Positions 1 through 8,423 of a DNA stretch of 64,000 bases are shown here, one piece after another. The notes beneath the pieces are model-generated. The model had not been told where the DNA came from and ran no database searches. It saw only the letters and a program-made list of their open reading frames with translations. This stretch comes from Streptomyces sp. B3I8 (GTDB lineage Bacteria; Actinomycetota; Actinomycetes; Streptomycetales; Streptomycetaceae). Made by a program: the position numbers and the translations under genes. Location of the stretch: positions 124,001-188,000 of the forward strand of contig NZ_JAUSYN010000001.1 of NCBI RefSeq assembly GCF_030816915.1, written 5' to 3'. Positions within the stretch are counted from its first letter, which is position 1. The number at the start of each line of letters is the position of its first letter.

Positions 1-481
1 CACGGTACCCGGCCGCGCTGAGATCAGGAACGACGTCGCCGATGTAGTCGGGCAGCCCGCTGGTGTGCTGGAGCAACTGGCGCAGCGTGACCCGGTGCCC
101 GTCATTGCCGCGGCCGTGGACCAGGCCGGGCAGCCATGTGTCCACCGTGTCGTCCAGCGATAGGCGGCCTTCGCCGGCGAGTTGGAGCAGTACGGTCGCG
201 ACGAACGTCTTCGTGGTGCTGCCGATCCGCAGGTAGCCGTTCGTGGCCACAGGCTGGCCGGTGCTGAGATCACCGACCCCGCTACGGACGGCCCACACTC
301 CGTGGGGCGTCTCCAGTCTCACCGATACGCCTGTGGTGCCGTCGTCCCGCAGGGCGTCGGCATCACGCTGCAGTCGGGACAGGCGATCGGGGGCCGCCGC
401 TCCGAATCCTGCCGGAACGAGCAACGCCAGAAGGGCGACAGCGAGCACGAGCACTGTCCAACGACTGGTCCGACTCCGCAT
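1..481 (-). CDS. Serine hydrolase (class C beta-lactamase / DD-peptidase family), N-terminal part
   Basis: About 160 residues of an exported serine hydrolase; the gene runs off the left edge. The N-terminus (MRSRTSRWTVLVLAVALLAL) is a Sec signal peptide. The mature part carries STTKTF, the SxxK nucleophile motif of class C beta-lactamases and DD-peptidases, followed by the family's usual LDDTVDTWLPG and HTSGLPDY segments. The YxN and HxG motifs lie outside the window, so activity cannot be judged. It probably acts on peptidoglycan stem peptides or ester/amide substrates outside the membrane. An in-frame ATG three codons upstream (ending at 490) is an alternative start. Confidence 0.85.
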   Translation of the reverse strand, partial: MRSRTSRWTVLVLAVALLALLVPAGFGAAAPDRLSRLQRDADALRDDGTTGVSVRLETPHGVWAVRSGVGDLSTGQPVATNGYLRIGSTTKTFVATVLLQLAGEGRLSLDDTVDTWLPGLVHGRGNDGHRVTLRQLLQHTSGLPDYIGDVVPDLSAAGYR

Positions 482-490
482 GATCGACAT

Positions 491-949
491 GAGGCAACGC
501 TAGGAACGACACGTCCGGCGAACCATCCGGACAACCAGAGGTCACACGGTCGGGTTCTCCCCAATGCGCCGGCTGATGTTGTCCGGACCGTCCTCCACCT
601 GCCATGGCTCATGGACATCCGCCGACTACACCGACCTGTCACACGAAGTCAGACCGTAAAGAACAAGCTCAACACTCATGTACGTCACGTTCATCTGACC
701 AGCCCTTGAGACCGGTCGCACCGAAGAGGCCCGAAGCGGCTGGCCACAGCGGCACCGGGACGAGCGCCCCGAGACAGGGGATCGCAGCCACAGCCTCCAA
801 GGTTCCTCACAGCTCTCATCCGCCCGCTCCGCGGGCTGTTGCGGTCTGCTACCGCAGGGCACCCGTTCACGTTTTGATGAAGCCGGCTGCGTCGCTCTCG
901 CTTCCAGGGATCTGGAAGAGGCCCGGCGTGACGCTCGTAGGATGCCTGC
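491..949. other. Intergenic region without a recognisable gene
   Basis: This stretch separates the divergently read serine hydrolase and the small exported protein. It must hold the promoters of both. The open frames in it show no coherent protein-like sequence on either strand, and I see no strong hairpin or repeat. Confidence 0.5.
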
Positions 950-1240
950 ATGCCCAAGCCGTTACGGATGAGCCGCCGCACGTGGGTTGCCGCGGGGGTC
1001 GTGCTGTGCGTGGCCGGTATCGCTTCCACCACTGCACTGAACGACTCTCCGACGCCCGCCCCGCAGCCCGAGAAACCCGTCAGCGCCGAGTGCGCCCAGT
1101 ACATCGCCGACATCGAGACGCAGTTGGCCAAGGCCAAGAGGGAAGGCAACGACGACGGCGTGCTGTCCTTCACGCGAACCCGGGTGGGCGCGGACGACTG
1201 CAGCGATGAAATTCTCGACCACTTCAACGGCGACCGGTGA
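950..1240 (+). CDS. Small exported or membrane-anchored protein, unknown function
   Basis: A 96-residue protein with a basic start (MPKPLRMSRR), one hydrophobic segment at about residues 11-31, a proline-rich linker (PTPAPQPEKP) and a short charged C-terminal part with two cysteines (AEC and DDC) that could form a disulfide. An AGGA ribosome binding site lies 7 nt before the ATG. There is no proper lipobox. The layout fits a secreted or tethered helical peptide. No family was recognised. Confidence 0.6.
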   Translation: MPKPLRMSRRTWVAAGVVLCVAGIASTTALNDSPTPAPQPEKPVSAECAQYIADIETQLAKAKREGNDDGVLSFTRTRVGADDCSDEILDHFNGDR

Positions 1241-1469
1241 GCCGCCGTACAGGGCTCGCCGTGCCAGCGGGGCTGGTCTGCGCCGGCGCCATCACGGATG
1301 GGCGGAGGCCCGTTCGTTTCCGAGGGGGAGGGCACGTGGACAGCGGTATTCAGTGGATGGTGGGCGCGACGACGAGTTCCGGGTGGATGTTGGATGTGTA
1401 CTTCGCTCGCGGGTAAGAGATCGCCGCGGCGGTCACCACCGACTTCCTCAAGCGTCCGCGGCGATCGGG

Positions 1470-2070
1470 ACGCCGCCGGACGGCAAGACCCGGTGGACCA
1501 CGGACGACGCGAGCCGGACTTTGCTTGTGTCAGATTTCGAAGGTCGCACCCTCAATCTCGTGCCGTCGCCACGTGCCGATAAGCGCTTGGCGGCCGTCCG
1601 GGACGGTACGGGCGAAGTGGAGTGCCCGGAGTGCGGGGCCCGCTGGGTGGCCACCTGGATTCGATGACTACGCCGAACGCAAGCGCCGTGGCCTGGCGAT
1701 CTTCGAGAAACGCTTCGGCCTCTCCCTGCCCCGCGCGACCGCCCGCTTCCAGGTCAACCATGCCCAGGTCGAACGTAGTCGGCAAGCGCGTGAGGACTTC
1801 GACCGCACCAGCCCCGTCGCCCCGGCCGTCCGCGCGATCGACCGGTCGGTGGAGTTCCTGGACCTGGTCACCGCCTGCCACTCCTTCGTGGCCGCCGCCG
1901 GCCGGACCGTCCCCGGCCTGCGGGACCGCACCCTGAACGACGACGAACGCACGCTCGTGCACGAGAACCTCGCCCGGGTGCGGGCGACGCTGGACTGGAT
2001 CGAGACGGCCGTCGACACCGGCAAGGTCGACGTCGACGACGAACTGGCCCGTCTGCTCAAGGGCGAATGA
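1470..2070 (+). pseudogene. Frameshifted gene: zinc-ribbon segment plus RacO-like region
   Basis: Two protein-like stretches lie in different frames. The first (about 1480-1667) ends in a zinc-ribbon-like ECPECGARWVATW and a stop. The second starts directly after it in the +1 frame (FDDYAERKRRGLAIFEKRFG) and runs to 2070 with no plausible start codon at the junction. One indel near 1655-1665 would join them. The second part resembles, from memory and with low certainty, small Streptomyces proteins annotated RacO. Its stop overlaps the start of the next gene as ATGA, so the two belong together. A separate gene with an unseen start is the alternative. Confidence 0.45.
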
Positions 2071-2492
2071 GGATGCCCCGCGCCTCACGGCGACGGGGCG
2101 ATGCCGCCAGACGCCACGCGGACACCCTTCGGTTCGTACTGTTCGAGGCCAGACCCGCCGGCCTTGAGTTCCCTCAGCTGGTACGGGCCAGCGACCTGTC
2201 CCCAAGTCAGGTCCGCTCGGGGCTCGCCGCATTGAAGGACCAGGCTACGGAGAAGGGCTGGCCCCCGTTGACCTGGACCCGGCAGACGGGCTACCAGCTC
2301 GGCGCCGAGCGGCCGGTGCTGGAGGCATACGAACGGGCGGTGGTCAGGGAGAAGCTGACCGAGTTCCGCCGGTTCATCACCGGGACCGTCGCCCCGCACG
2401 CCGCCGTCCACCCCGGCGACAAGTGGGTCAAGCACATCGTCGCCCAGCTCAACTCCATCGAGTCCACCCTCGACCTCATCAACAGCTCCTGA
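2067..2492 (+). CDS. RacP-like small protein, possible winged-helix
   Basis: A 141-residue basic protein whose ATG overlaps the stop of the preceding frame (ATGA), indicating translational coupling. The region FPQLVRASDLSPSQVRSGL looks like a winged-helix recognition segment (Leu/Ser/Gln-rich helix-turn-helix). The second half is charged and helical, ending ...IESTLDLINSS. From memory it resembles Streptomyces proteins annotated RacP; their role is unknown to me. The position directly before an IS5-family transposase gene raises the possibility that it is mobile-element baggage. Confidence 0.55.
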   Translation: MRMPRASRRRGDAARRHADTLRFVLFEARPAGLEFPQLVRASDLSPSQVRSGLAALKDQATEKGWPPLTWTRQTGYQLGAERPVLEAYERAVVREKLTEFRRFITGTVAPHAAVHPGDKWVKHIVAQLNSIESTLDLINSS

Positions 2493-2551
2493 CCTGCGGC
2501 GGGGCCGCCCTGCGGGCGGTCCCGCCGGACTCGTTGTGAAGGCCAGCCGTC

Positions 2552-3418
2552 ATGCGCTCTCGCCGCTACCCCTCGGACACCTCCAACGCCGAATGGGCCC
2601 TGCTCGAAGGGCTGTTGCCCACCCCGGCCTGCGAGACCAGCAAAGGCGGCAGGCCGGAGAAACACCCACGCCGTGAGATCGTCGACGCGATCCGATACGT
2701 CGTCGATACGGACTGCAAGTGGCGGGCCCTGCCTGCGGATTTCCCGCCCTGGCGCACGGTCTGGGGGTTCATGGCTCGATGGGCAGCCGCCGGGATCATC
2801 GGCCAGATCCGCGACCACCTCGCCCGCCGGATCCGCCGCGACCTGGGCAAAGGCCCCCGGGCGGTGGCCACCGTGATCGACTCCCAGAGCGTGAAAGCCG
2901 CTGAGACCGTCTCCAAGGCCACCCGAGGCTACGACGCGGGCAAGAAAATCAATGGGCGTAAGCGCCACCTGGTCGTCGACACTCGCGGCCTGCCCCTCAT
3001 GGTGATGGTCACCCCCGCGGACCTGCATGACGCGGCAGCGGCGAAGGAAGTCCTGTTCCGTCTGCGCCTGATGCACCCCGAGATCACGATCGTGTGGGCC
3101 GACTCCGCCTGTGCAGGGAAGCTCGTGAGCTGGGCGAAACAGCACCTCAACCTCACCATCAAGCCGGTCAGCCGTCCCAAGGACGCCTCCGGCTTCGTCG
3201 TGTTGCCCCGCCGCTGGGTCGTCGAGAGGTCCCTCGCGTGGATGATGCACGCACGCCGCCACGCGAGGGACTACGAACGGCTCATCCAGCACTCCGAGAC
3301 CCTGATCACCTGGGCCGCCATCACCCTCATGACCAGGTGCCTCGCCCGGAGAGGCGCCACCCCCAGCTGGTCGAGGAAACCAGGGCAGGCCACGGCCGAA
3401 AACACTCAGCAGGAGTAG
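2552..3418 (+). CDS. IS5-family DDE transposase, apparently intact
   Basis: A 288-residue transposase that catalyses cut-and-paste movement of its insertion sequence. The N-terminal DUF4096-type segment (RRYPSDTSNAEWALLEGLLP) is followed by the DDE catalytic core: D110 in VIDSQS, D184 in WADSAC and E225 in RRWVVERSLAW, with the usual KKINGRKRHLVVDTRGLPL stretch between. Length is normal. The element's ends could not be fixed. Its 3' end overlaps by 13 bp the end of the convergent inhibitor-like gene, so either the IS end lies inside that gene's terminal codons or the transposase C-terminus has been replaced on insertion. Confidence 0.9.
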   Translation: MRSRRYPSDTSNAEWALLEGLLPTPACETSKGGRPEKHPRREIVDAIRYVVDTDCKWRALPADFPPWRTVWGFMARWAAAGIIGQIRDHLARRIRRDLGKGPRAVATVIDSQSVKAAETVSKATRGYDAGKKINGRKRHLVVDTRGLPLMVMVTPADLHDAAAAKEVLFRLRLMHPEITIVWADSACAGKLVSWAKQHLNLTIKPVSRPKDASGFVVLPRRWVVERSLAWMMHARRHARDYERLIQHSETLITWAAITLMTRCLARRGATPSWSRKPGQATAENTQQE

Positions 3419-3747
3419 GTGTAGTTCGCCTTATAGCCACTTGCTGAAGTTTGGAACCATCGGAACTCATGGGTAGCTCCAGGAGCGATGGTGGCGCAGT
3501 CGGGATCCGCGTTGTAACTGACCTGGACGCTCGCAGTGATGGTTCGCCCACAGTCATTGCGAACGATGGCGTACCGGTTGAAAACAGAGTTCCAGATCCC
3601 CTGACGGATGATGGGGGCACAATCCAGCCGCGTGACATCGGTGACGTCCTCGGTGTCAGCCGCCTGAGCTGGCGAGGCTGTCATGAGGCTCGCCACAGCG
3701 AGAACAGCCACCGCAAGAGCCGCGGACCTGCCGCGCGAACCACCCAT
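3406..3747 (-). CDS. Exported alpha-amylase-inhibitor-like (tendamistat fold) protein
   Basis: A 113-residue precursor with a clear Sec signal (ending SPAQAA, about residue 30) and a mature part of about 83 residues with four cysteines. The second and third Cys are 17 residues apart, as in tendamistat; the third and fourth are 28 apart against 27. CATIAPG matches the CYAVAPG turn of tendamistat. Seven residues before the second Cys is the tyrosine of NRY, exactly where tendamistat has its inhibitory WRY triad, so the key Trp is Asn here. It is probably a small secreted beta-sandwich; amylase inhibition is doubtful. A good AGGAG lies upstream of the ATG. Its last codons overlap the convergent transposase gene. 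Confidence 0.65.
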   Translation of the reverse strand: MGGSRGRSAALAVAVLAVASLMTASPAQAADTEDVTDVTRLDCAPIIRQGIWNSVFNRYAIVRNDCGRTITASVQVSYNADPDCATIAPGATHEFRWFQTSASGYKANYTYSC

Positions 3748-3809
3748 GACGATCTCCTACTCGTCGACACTCTTTGCTTCTTATTGAATACGTTGAGTAG
3801 CGAAACCGG

Positions 3810-5915
3810 ATGATCTTTCACGCCAATTCACCCAATCGGGTTCAGAAGCACGCACTGAGGAAGTACGGCAGGCGCACCGGCCTCACTGGAACCGATCAGC
3901 GCGAGCGGCTGCACTGGGTAGAACACCTGCGCGCGGCCGCGGCCCCGACCCGAGACGACCCTGCGGTCCTCCCACCCACCGTCCCAGGGCAGCTACCGCT
4001 CTTCCCGGTCCGCCGGATGCTGTCCATCGCCGTCTGCCGACGCATTCTGCAAAGGCCGCTCGCCGACTACCACGACGTCGTCGAGCACACCGCGGCGTTC
4101 GCGGCGGACACCGGGATCAGCAAACCCATGCAGCGCAAGCTGCACGAGATGCTGCGCCTCGCGCTCGCCGTGCGCGACGCCGACGGCGACGACCTCGTCG
4201 ACGAGCTGGTCCTCGACGACATCCCCAACTACGGCCGGTCCGTCCGGGCGATCCTTCTGCGGGCGGAATTGCTCGGGCTCCTGCCAGAGCCACGCGAACC
4301 CGACCGTCCCCAACGGTCACGGACGTCACGGACCACGCGCCGGGTCTGGGCGTCCCGGGCGATGACACCGAGGTCCTGCCAGCAGTGCGGCTCCTGGTTC
4401 ACAGCGAAGACGAAGGTCACCTGCGAGCCCTGCTCATCCTTCGCCGTCCGGAAGAGAGGGAACAGCCCGGCCTCCGCGGGAGCATGCGGCCGCTGCCGCC
4501 GTTTCGACCTGCCGCTCGCCGACGGATACTGCCGCGGATGCCGATGGCACGTAGCCAACCACGGGCCAGGGGACATCGCCCGGTTCGGGACGCAGTTGTG
4601 GCTCGGTTCACCGGTCCCGGCACCCACAAGCCTGCGTCACCCGGGCGCGACCCCGCCTGCTCCGCGCCGCCCTGTGTCCGAGCATCTGGTGGCCCCTGGG
4701 CAGGAGAGGCTGTTCGAGGTCCGGCGAGACTGGCGCCCAGTGGTCGAGCTGGCGCGGCATGATCTGCCGACGCTCACGGACTCGGCCGAGCGGCTGCTCG
4801 ACGACCTCAGCAGCGTGATGAAGCGGGAGATGTGGTCCCAGGTCCCCGCCACCAAGACCCGAAACACGCTGACAATCCTGGTGTCCTGGCTCGGCGCCGA
4901 TGCCCCGCTGCTGGAGTCCGACATCCGATCGCTCGTCGACAACCGTCCCCTGAAGTTCAGCGGGCGGCGGGTCACGCAGTTCCTGGAAACCCGCGGGCTG
5001 CTGATCCCGGATGCCGAGTTCCGCCGGGACGCGCATGAGAGGCGACTGGAGGCCGAGCTCGCCGCACTGCCTGCGACGATCGCACAGGAACTCTCGGTGT
5101 GGATCAGGGCCGTGCGCGGTGAGGGCAAGTGGGAGCATGCTGGCCGTACCTACCGGAGCATCGCCCGCTACTGGCATGTCCTGGACCCGATCCTCAAGGG
5201 GTGGCTCGCGGACGGCATCGAGAGCCTGCGCGAGATCACCAAGGACGACGTCAAGCGGGCCATCGCCACCCGCAAGGGGACGCCGGCCCGCTCGATCCAC
5301 ATCGTCCTGCGCAACGTCTTCCGGGCCCTTCGGCAGGAAGGTGTGATCTTCCGCGATCCCACCCGCGGCCTCGTCTTCGCGGGGATCAACAAGATGCCGC
5401 CTTCCGTGCCCTCGGACCGACTGGCCAGCGTCCTCAGCCACGCGCGAAACGACTTCCAGCGCTTAGTGATGGTACTGGTCTGCGTCCACGCACTCAGCGG
5501 CACCGACATCCGCCACCTGCTGCTCACCGACCTCGACCTGCCCCGTGAGCGGCTCATCGTCCGGCGTCCCGGCAAACGACACATCATCAACCTGGATGAA
5601 CTAACCTACCGCTGCGCCTCCGCGTGGCTCCGTGAACGTCACCGCCGCTGGCCGGTGACGGCCAACCCGCATCTGCTTATCAACCGATGGACCGCTGTAG
5701 ACACCACACACTCGCCCATCGGCACCACGTTCACCGCCATCTTCCGGCCCACAGGACTCACGATGCCAACGCTGCGACAGGACCGGATCCGCGACGAGGC
5801 ATTCGAAGTCGACGACCCGCTGCACCTGATGCGCCTGTTCGGCATCAGCTCCCAGACCGCGATGCGGTACATCACCGCTGCCCATCCCGAACGCACTGCG
5901 AAACTGCCACGGTAA
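3810..5915 (+). CDS. Large tyrosine-recombinase-like protein with zinc ribbons
   Basis: A 701-residue protein. The middle (about residues 190-250) has two zinc-ribbon-like units: CQQC...CEPC and CGRC...CRGC. The C-terminal half is a tyrosine recombinase fold: ALSGTDIRHLLLTDLD stands where the box I arginine is expected, RQDRIRDEAF where box II is, and GISSQTAMRYITAAHPER carries the tyrosine nucleophile (Y687). The box I arginine and the box II histidine are not in their usual form, so strand-exchange activity is uncertain. The overall plan resembles the large TnpB-type recombinase of Tn554-like elements, but no TnpA or TnpC partner is adjacent. Confidence 0.65.
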   Translation: MIFHANSPNRVQKHALRKYGRRTGLTGTDQRERLHWVEHLRAAAAPTRDDPAVLPPTVPGQLPLFPVRRMLSIAVCRRILQRPLADYHDVVEHTAAFAADTGISKPMQRKLHEMLRLALAVRDADGDDLVDELVLDDIPNYGRSVRAILLRAELLGLLPEPREPDRPQRSRTSRTTRRVWASRAMTPRSCQQCGSWFTAKTKVTCEPCSSFAVRKRGNSPASAGACGRCRRFDLPLADGYCRGCRWHVANHGPGDIARFGTQLWLGSPVPAPTSLRHPGATPPAPRRPVSEHLVAPGQERLFEVRRDWRPVVELARHDLPTLTDSAERLLDDLSSVMKREMWSQVPATKTRNTLTILVSWLGADAPLLESDIRSLVDNRPLKFSGRRVTQFLETRGLLIPDAEFRRDAHERRLEAELAALPATIAQELSVWIRAVRGEGKWEHAGRTYRSIARYWHVLDPILKGWLADGIESLREITKDDVKRAIATRKGTPARSIHIVLRNVFRALRQEGVIFRDPTRGLVFAGINKMPPSVPSDRLASVLSHARNDFQRLVMVLVCVHALSGTDIRHLLLTDLDLPRERLIVRRPGKRHIINLDELTYRCASAWLRERHRRWPVTANPHLLINRWTAVDTTHSPIGTTFTAIFRPTGLTMPTLRQDRIRDEAFEVDDPLHLMRLFGISSQTAMRYITAAHPERTAKLPR

Positions 5916-5934
5916 GCACGGCCGGACCGGAGCA

Positions 5935-5968
5935 GGTCGTCGGCGCCCCGGAGGGGGCGCCGACGACC
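5935..5968 (+). terminator. Strong hairpin terminator
   Basis: A perfect 15-bp inverted repeat (arms GGTCGTCGGCGCCCC and its complement) around a 4-nt GGAG loop starts 20 nt after the recombinase stop codon. It has no T-run, as is common for Streptomyces terminators. Confidence 0.75.
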
Positions 5969-6367
5969 GCGAGGTGTTGGACGAGGGTGAGCTCCGCGTA
6001 CGCCGCAGCCCCGGTGTCGCCCGCCAGGAGGTCGCTGTGCACGGACACAGATCAGCGCCGAGTCTGACAACGCTATCCCGCCGCGCTTTCCCACCAGCTG
6101 AGAGTTCGACACGCGGGCCGCCTGCTCCGAGCGCGAGCAAGCACCTGAGCAGAGAGGTGCGCACGGCCTCACGGGTGGAGGCGAAGCTATGCCGACGCCG
6201 TCACCGCGGTGCGGCCGGACACCCCGCGCCGCCTCGAGGGATGCCGCGGCACCGGCGCGCAGAACTCTCGCCTCGCCCGCCTGGCCGCGGCCGCCGTGGC
6301 GGGTGACTGCCTTCAGGTGATGGCACGTCACCCACTGACCGACGCCGGAACGTCGCGCGGTCTCGAC
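5969..6367. other. Intergenic region, nothing recognised
   Basis: About 400 bp between the hairpin after the recombinase gene and the convergent 3' end of the cupin gene. Open frames here do not look like conserved protein, and no repeat or RNA gene was recognised. Confidence 0.5.
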
Positions 6368-6775
6368 TCAGCAACAGCACAGGTACTTGGAGCTCATCAG
6401 CGCGCCGTAAGGCCCGACCTCGAAGGAGTAGTCCACACCGGCCGGAATGAACATCCAGTCCCCGGAGGTGAGCTCATTGCCGTTGACAGTGATCGAGCCG
6501 CTCATGACGTACCGGATGCCGTCTCCGTCGTGGGAGTGGTCTCCGACCCGGGCGCCGGGCTCCCCCACGGTGATGAAGTCCAGCGAGGGGCCGTTCAGGT
6601 GGACCGGGAGCTGCCACTTGCGGAAGCCGGTCGGTACATCCTCGACGTAGAGCATCTCGAGGGCTTTGCGGACGCCCGGGTCCCGGGACGTGGTGACGCG
6701 GTCCCTCAGGTTCAGGCCGCTTGCCCTGACGGCGTTCTCCATCTCCTCGACACAAGACTCGAAACTACGTGCCAT
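6368..6775 (-). CDS. Small cupin-domain protein with a Cys-Cys-Cys C-terminus
   Basis: A 135-residue single cupin. The start at 6775 is fixed by an excellent GAGGAGG site. The cupin motifs are visible: GDHSHDGDGIRYVMSGSITV (motif 1, with two metal-binding histidines) and GDWMFIPAGVDYSFEVGPYG (motif 2, lacking its usual histidine). The N-terminal half (EEMENAVRASGLNLRDRVT) is helical. The protein ends in KYLCCC, an unusual triple cysteine. It is transcribed divergently from the LodA-like operon across a 235-bp shared region, so it may sense or protect that system or be its accessory. Function is inferred only from the fold. Confidence 0.75.
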   Translation of the reverse strand: MARSFESCVEEMENAVRASGLNLRDRVTTSRDPGVRKALEMLYVEDVPTGFRKWQLPVHLNGPSLDFITVGEPGARVGDHSHDGDGIRYVMSGSITVNGNELTSGDWMFIPAGVDYSFEVGPYGALMSSKYLCCC

Positions 6776-7010
6776 CTTTTCCTCCTCAGTCGGGTCTCGT
6801 GTTGTTACTAAGTGCCGCGCCTCGGAAAATTTGAAAGCCGCTGGCCGGGTGAATTTAGGTATTTGTGTGGCAGTTCGCACGGCAACAGGGGACATATTCC
6901 ATGTCCCGCCTCCGGTTGGCCGTCGCCCGCTGGGTCGCCGGGGCTCCTCCGTCGGCGTCGCCGCGCCGCACCCGCCATCCCATAGGGCCTCCACGGCTCA
7001 GGAGACACCG
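6776..7010. promoter_or_regulatory. Divergent promoter region between cupin and LodA-like operon
   Basis: The 235 bp between the two start codons must carry both promoters. The operon side has AGGAGA six nt before its GTG. No confident -10/-35 pair or operator palindrome could be picked out. Confidence 0.5.
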
Positions 7011-8423
7011 GTGCTCGAACAGGTCTGGCTCCACCCGCCCCTCGCCTTCGCTCGTTTGGGTCCCTCTCCGGTGCCGTGTGACAACTATCGCTGGGGCCCC
7101 AGCGACGTGTCGGTACGCGGCACCGGCAAAACCACCGTGGCTCCCGAACCCACCCTCGACCTGGCTCCGGACGGCACCTTAAGCGAGCGCTTGCCCGAGC
7201 GGGTTCGTTTCAAGGACGCCGACGGCTGGCGGCCGGTGTGCCCGTACTTCGAGTTGCACGGCACCTGGACGCGGGACAGGCAGCGGCACACCGGCCGGGT
7301 GACTCCCGAGGTACTGGCCGGCTCTGGGCTCTCTTTGGCGGACGTCCGCTGGGTGGTCACGGTCGCCAATTTCAAGGCGCACCACATCACCCGGGCCGAC
7401 GGCGACCGGATCGAAGGGCATGTGGAATTCGCCGGCGACGACCACCGGCCACACAATCTCAACGGGCGTTCACCGGACGGCGTGGACCGGCCGCTGGTGC
7501 CGCCGGGCCGCGCAGTGCCGCTCGGATCCGTTCAACTGCCGGCCCCCAACCGCGCGCTGCCCGAGCTGCGGCTGCGGTTCACCCCTGCCGCAGGGCTGGT
7601 GTACGGGCCGACCGACCTCGCGCAGCGGACCAACCGGTACACCTTGCCCCCGGAGCAACTGGTCCTCAATGCGAACGCTGTCTGGTGTGGATTCGCACTC
7701 AGCCCGGACGATCCCCGGACAGCCCCGGCTCAGCTGTTCGCCGGGGCGGAGATCCAGCGCCCGGACGGCCGGGTGGTCAGCCTCGGCATGATCGATGACG
7801 TATGCGACGGACTGGTCCGCGTCACACTGCCCAACGGCCTTACGGCCGCCGCCCGGATCGTGGTCGGCCCGCCCGACTTCGCCCCGGACCGCAGGCCGTT
7901 CGTCTCCATCGCGGACGGCCTGGCCGACCGCGTGGGCCGCGCCGACGTCCGCGATCCCGCCTACCTCGCAGACCCGTGGACCTCGTGGGAGGTACGCGAC
8001 TTGTTCGAGCGGATCCTGGAGACTGTGGGCGCCATCAACTTGGATGCCCAAATCGACACGGCGAACCTCGCGAATACGTTCACCGCCTTCGCCCGCAGCC
8101 AGCCGCTGGAGACCGTCGGCGGACTGAACTTTCCCCATCCCGAACCGCTGAAGGGGCTACTGCTCGCGCTCACTGAACGAGCCCGCCGACGCCACCGCCG
8201 CTTCGTGGCGCTTGAGGTTCTGGAGGACGTGGTGCGCGAGCAGCCCGACCTGATCGACCGCGTGATCCGTAAGCCGATGACGGAAGACGTCTATTACGAC
8301 CGCCGGATGCCAATCACCATGCGCGGTGCGGACTCCTATCCGCTGCACCTCACCCGCCGTCAGTACGACCTGCTGACCGGCTGGGCGCGGACGCTGCGGG
8401 CCGAGACCGAGGAGGGCACATGA
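7011..8423 (+). CDS. LodA N-terminal-domain-like protein
   Basis: A 470-residue protein starting at a GTG preceded by AGGAGA. The first residues (WLHPPLAFARLGPSP) match the HPxxxxARLGxS opening of LodA/GoxA-type cysteine-tryptophylquinone (CTQ) oxidases. Further on, LADVRWVVTVANFKAHH resembles their W-V-x-x-AN-K-A segment. The C-terminus (RMPITMRGADSYPLHLTRRQ) looks like the LodA C-terminal tail. The PWQ...C...W quinone-site segment seen in LodA proteins is missing here and is found instead in the protein encoded two genes downstream. It is thus either a split LodA subunit or a LodA-derived partner. The stop overlaps the maturase start (ATGA). Sequence before 7011 in this frame is not convincing as protein. 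Confidence 0.65.
   Translation: MLEQVWLHPPLAFARLGPSPVPCDNYRWGPSDVSVRGTGKTTVAPEPTLDLAPDGTLSERLPERVRFKDADGWRPVCPYFELHGTWTRDRQRHTGRVTPEVLAGSGLSLADVRWVVTVANFKAHHITRADGDRIEGHVEFAGDDHRPHNLNGRSPDGVDRPLVPPGRAVPLGSVQLPAPNRALPELRLRFTPAAGLVYGPTDLAQRTNRYTLPPEQLVLNANAVWCGFALSPDDPRTAPAQLFAGAEIQRPDGRVVSLGMIDDVCDGLVRVTLPNGLTAAARIVVGPPDFAPDRRPFVSIADGLADRVGRADVRDPAYLADPWTSWEVRDLFERILETVGAINLDAQIDTANLANTFTAFARSQPLETVGGLNFPHPEPLKGLLLALTERARRRHRRFVALEVLEDVVREQPDLIDRVIRKPMTEDVYYDRRMPITMRGADSYPLHLTRRQYDLLTGWARTLRAETEEGT

Noticed and set aside
6666..7010. N-terminal extension of the LodA-N-like protein
   Set aside because: Overlaps the cupin gene and its promoter, and is not protein-like; the GTG at 7011 has a good AGGAGA.
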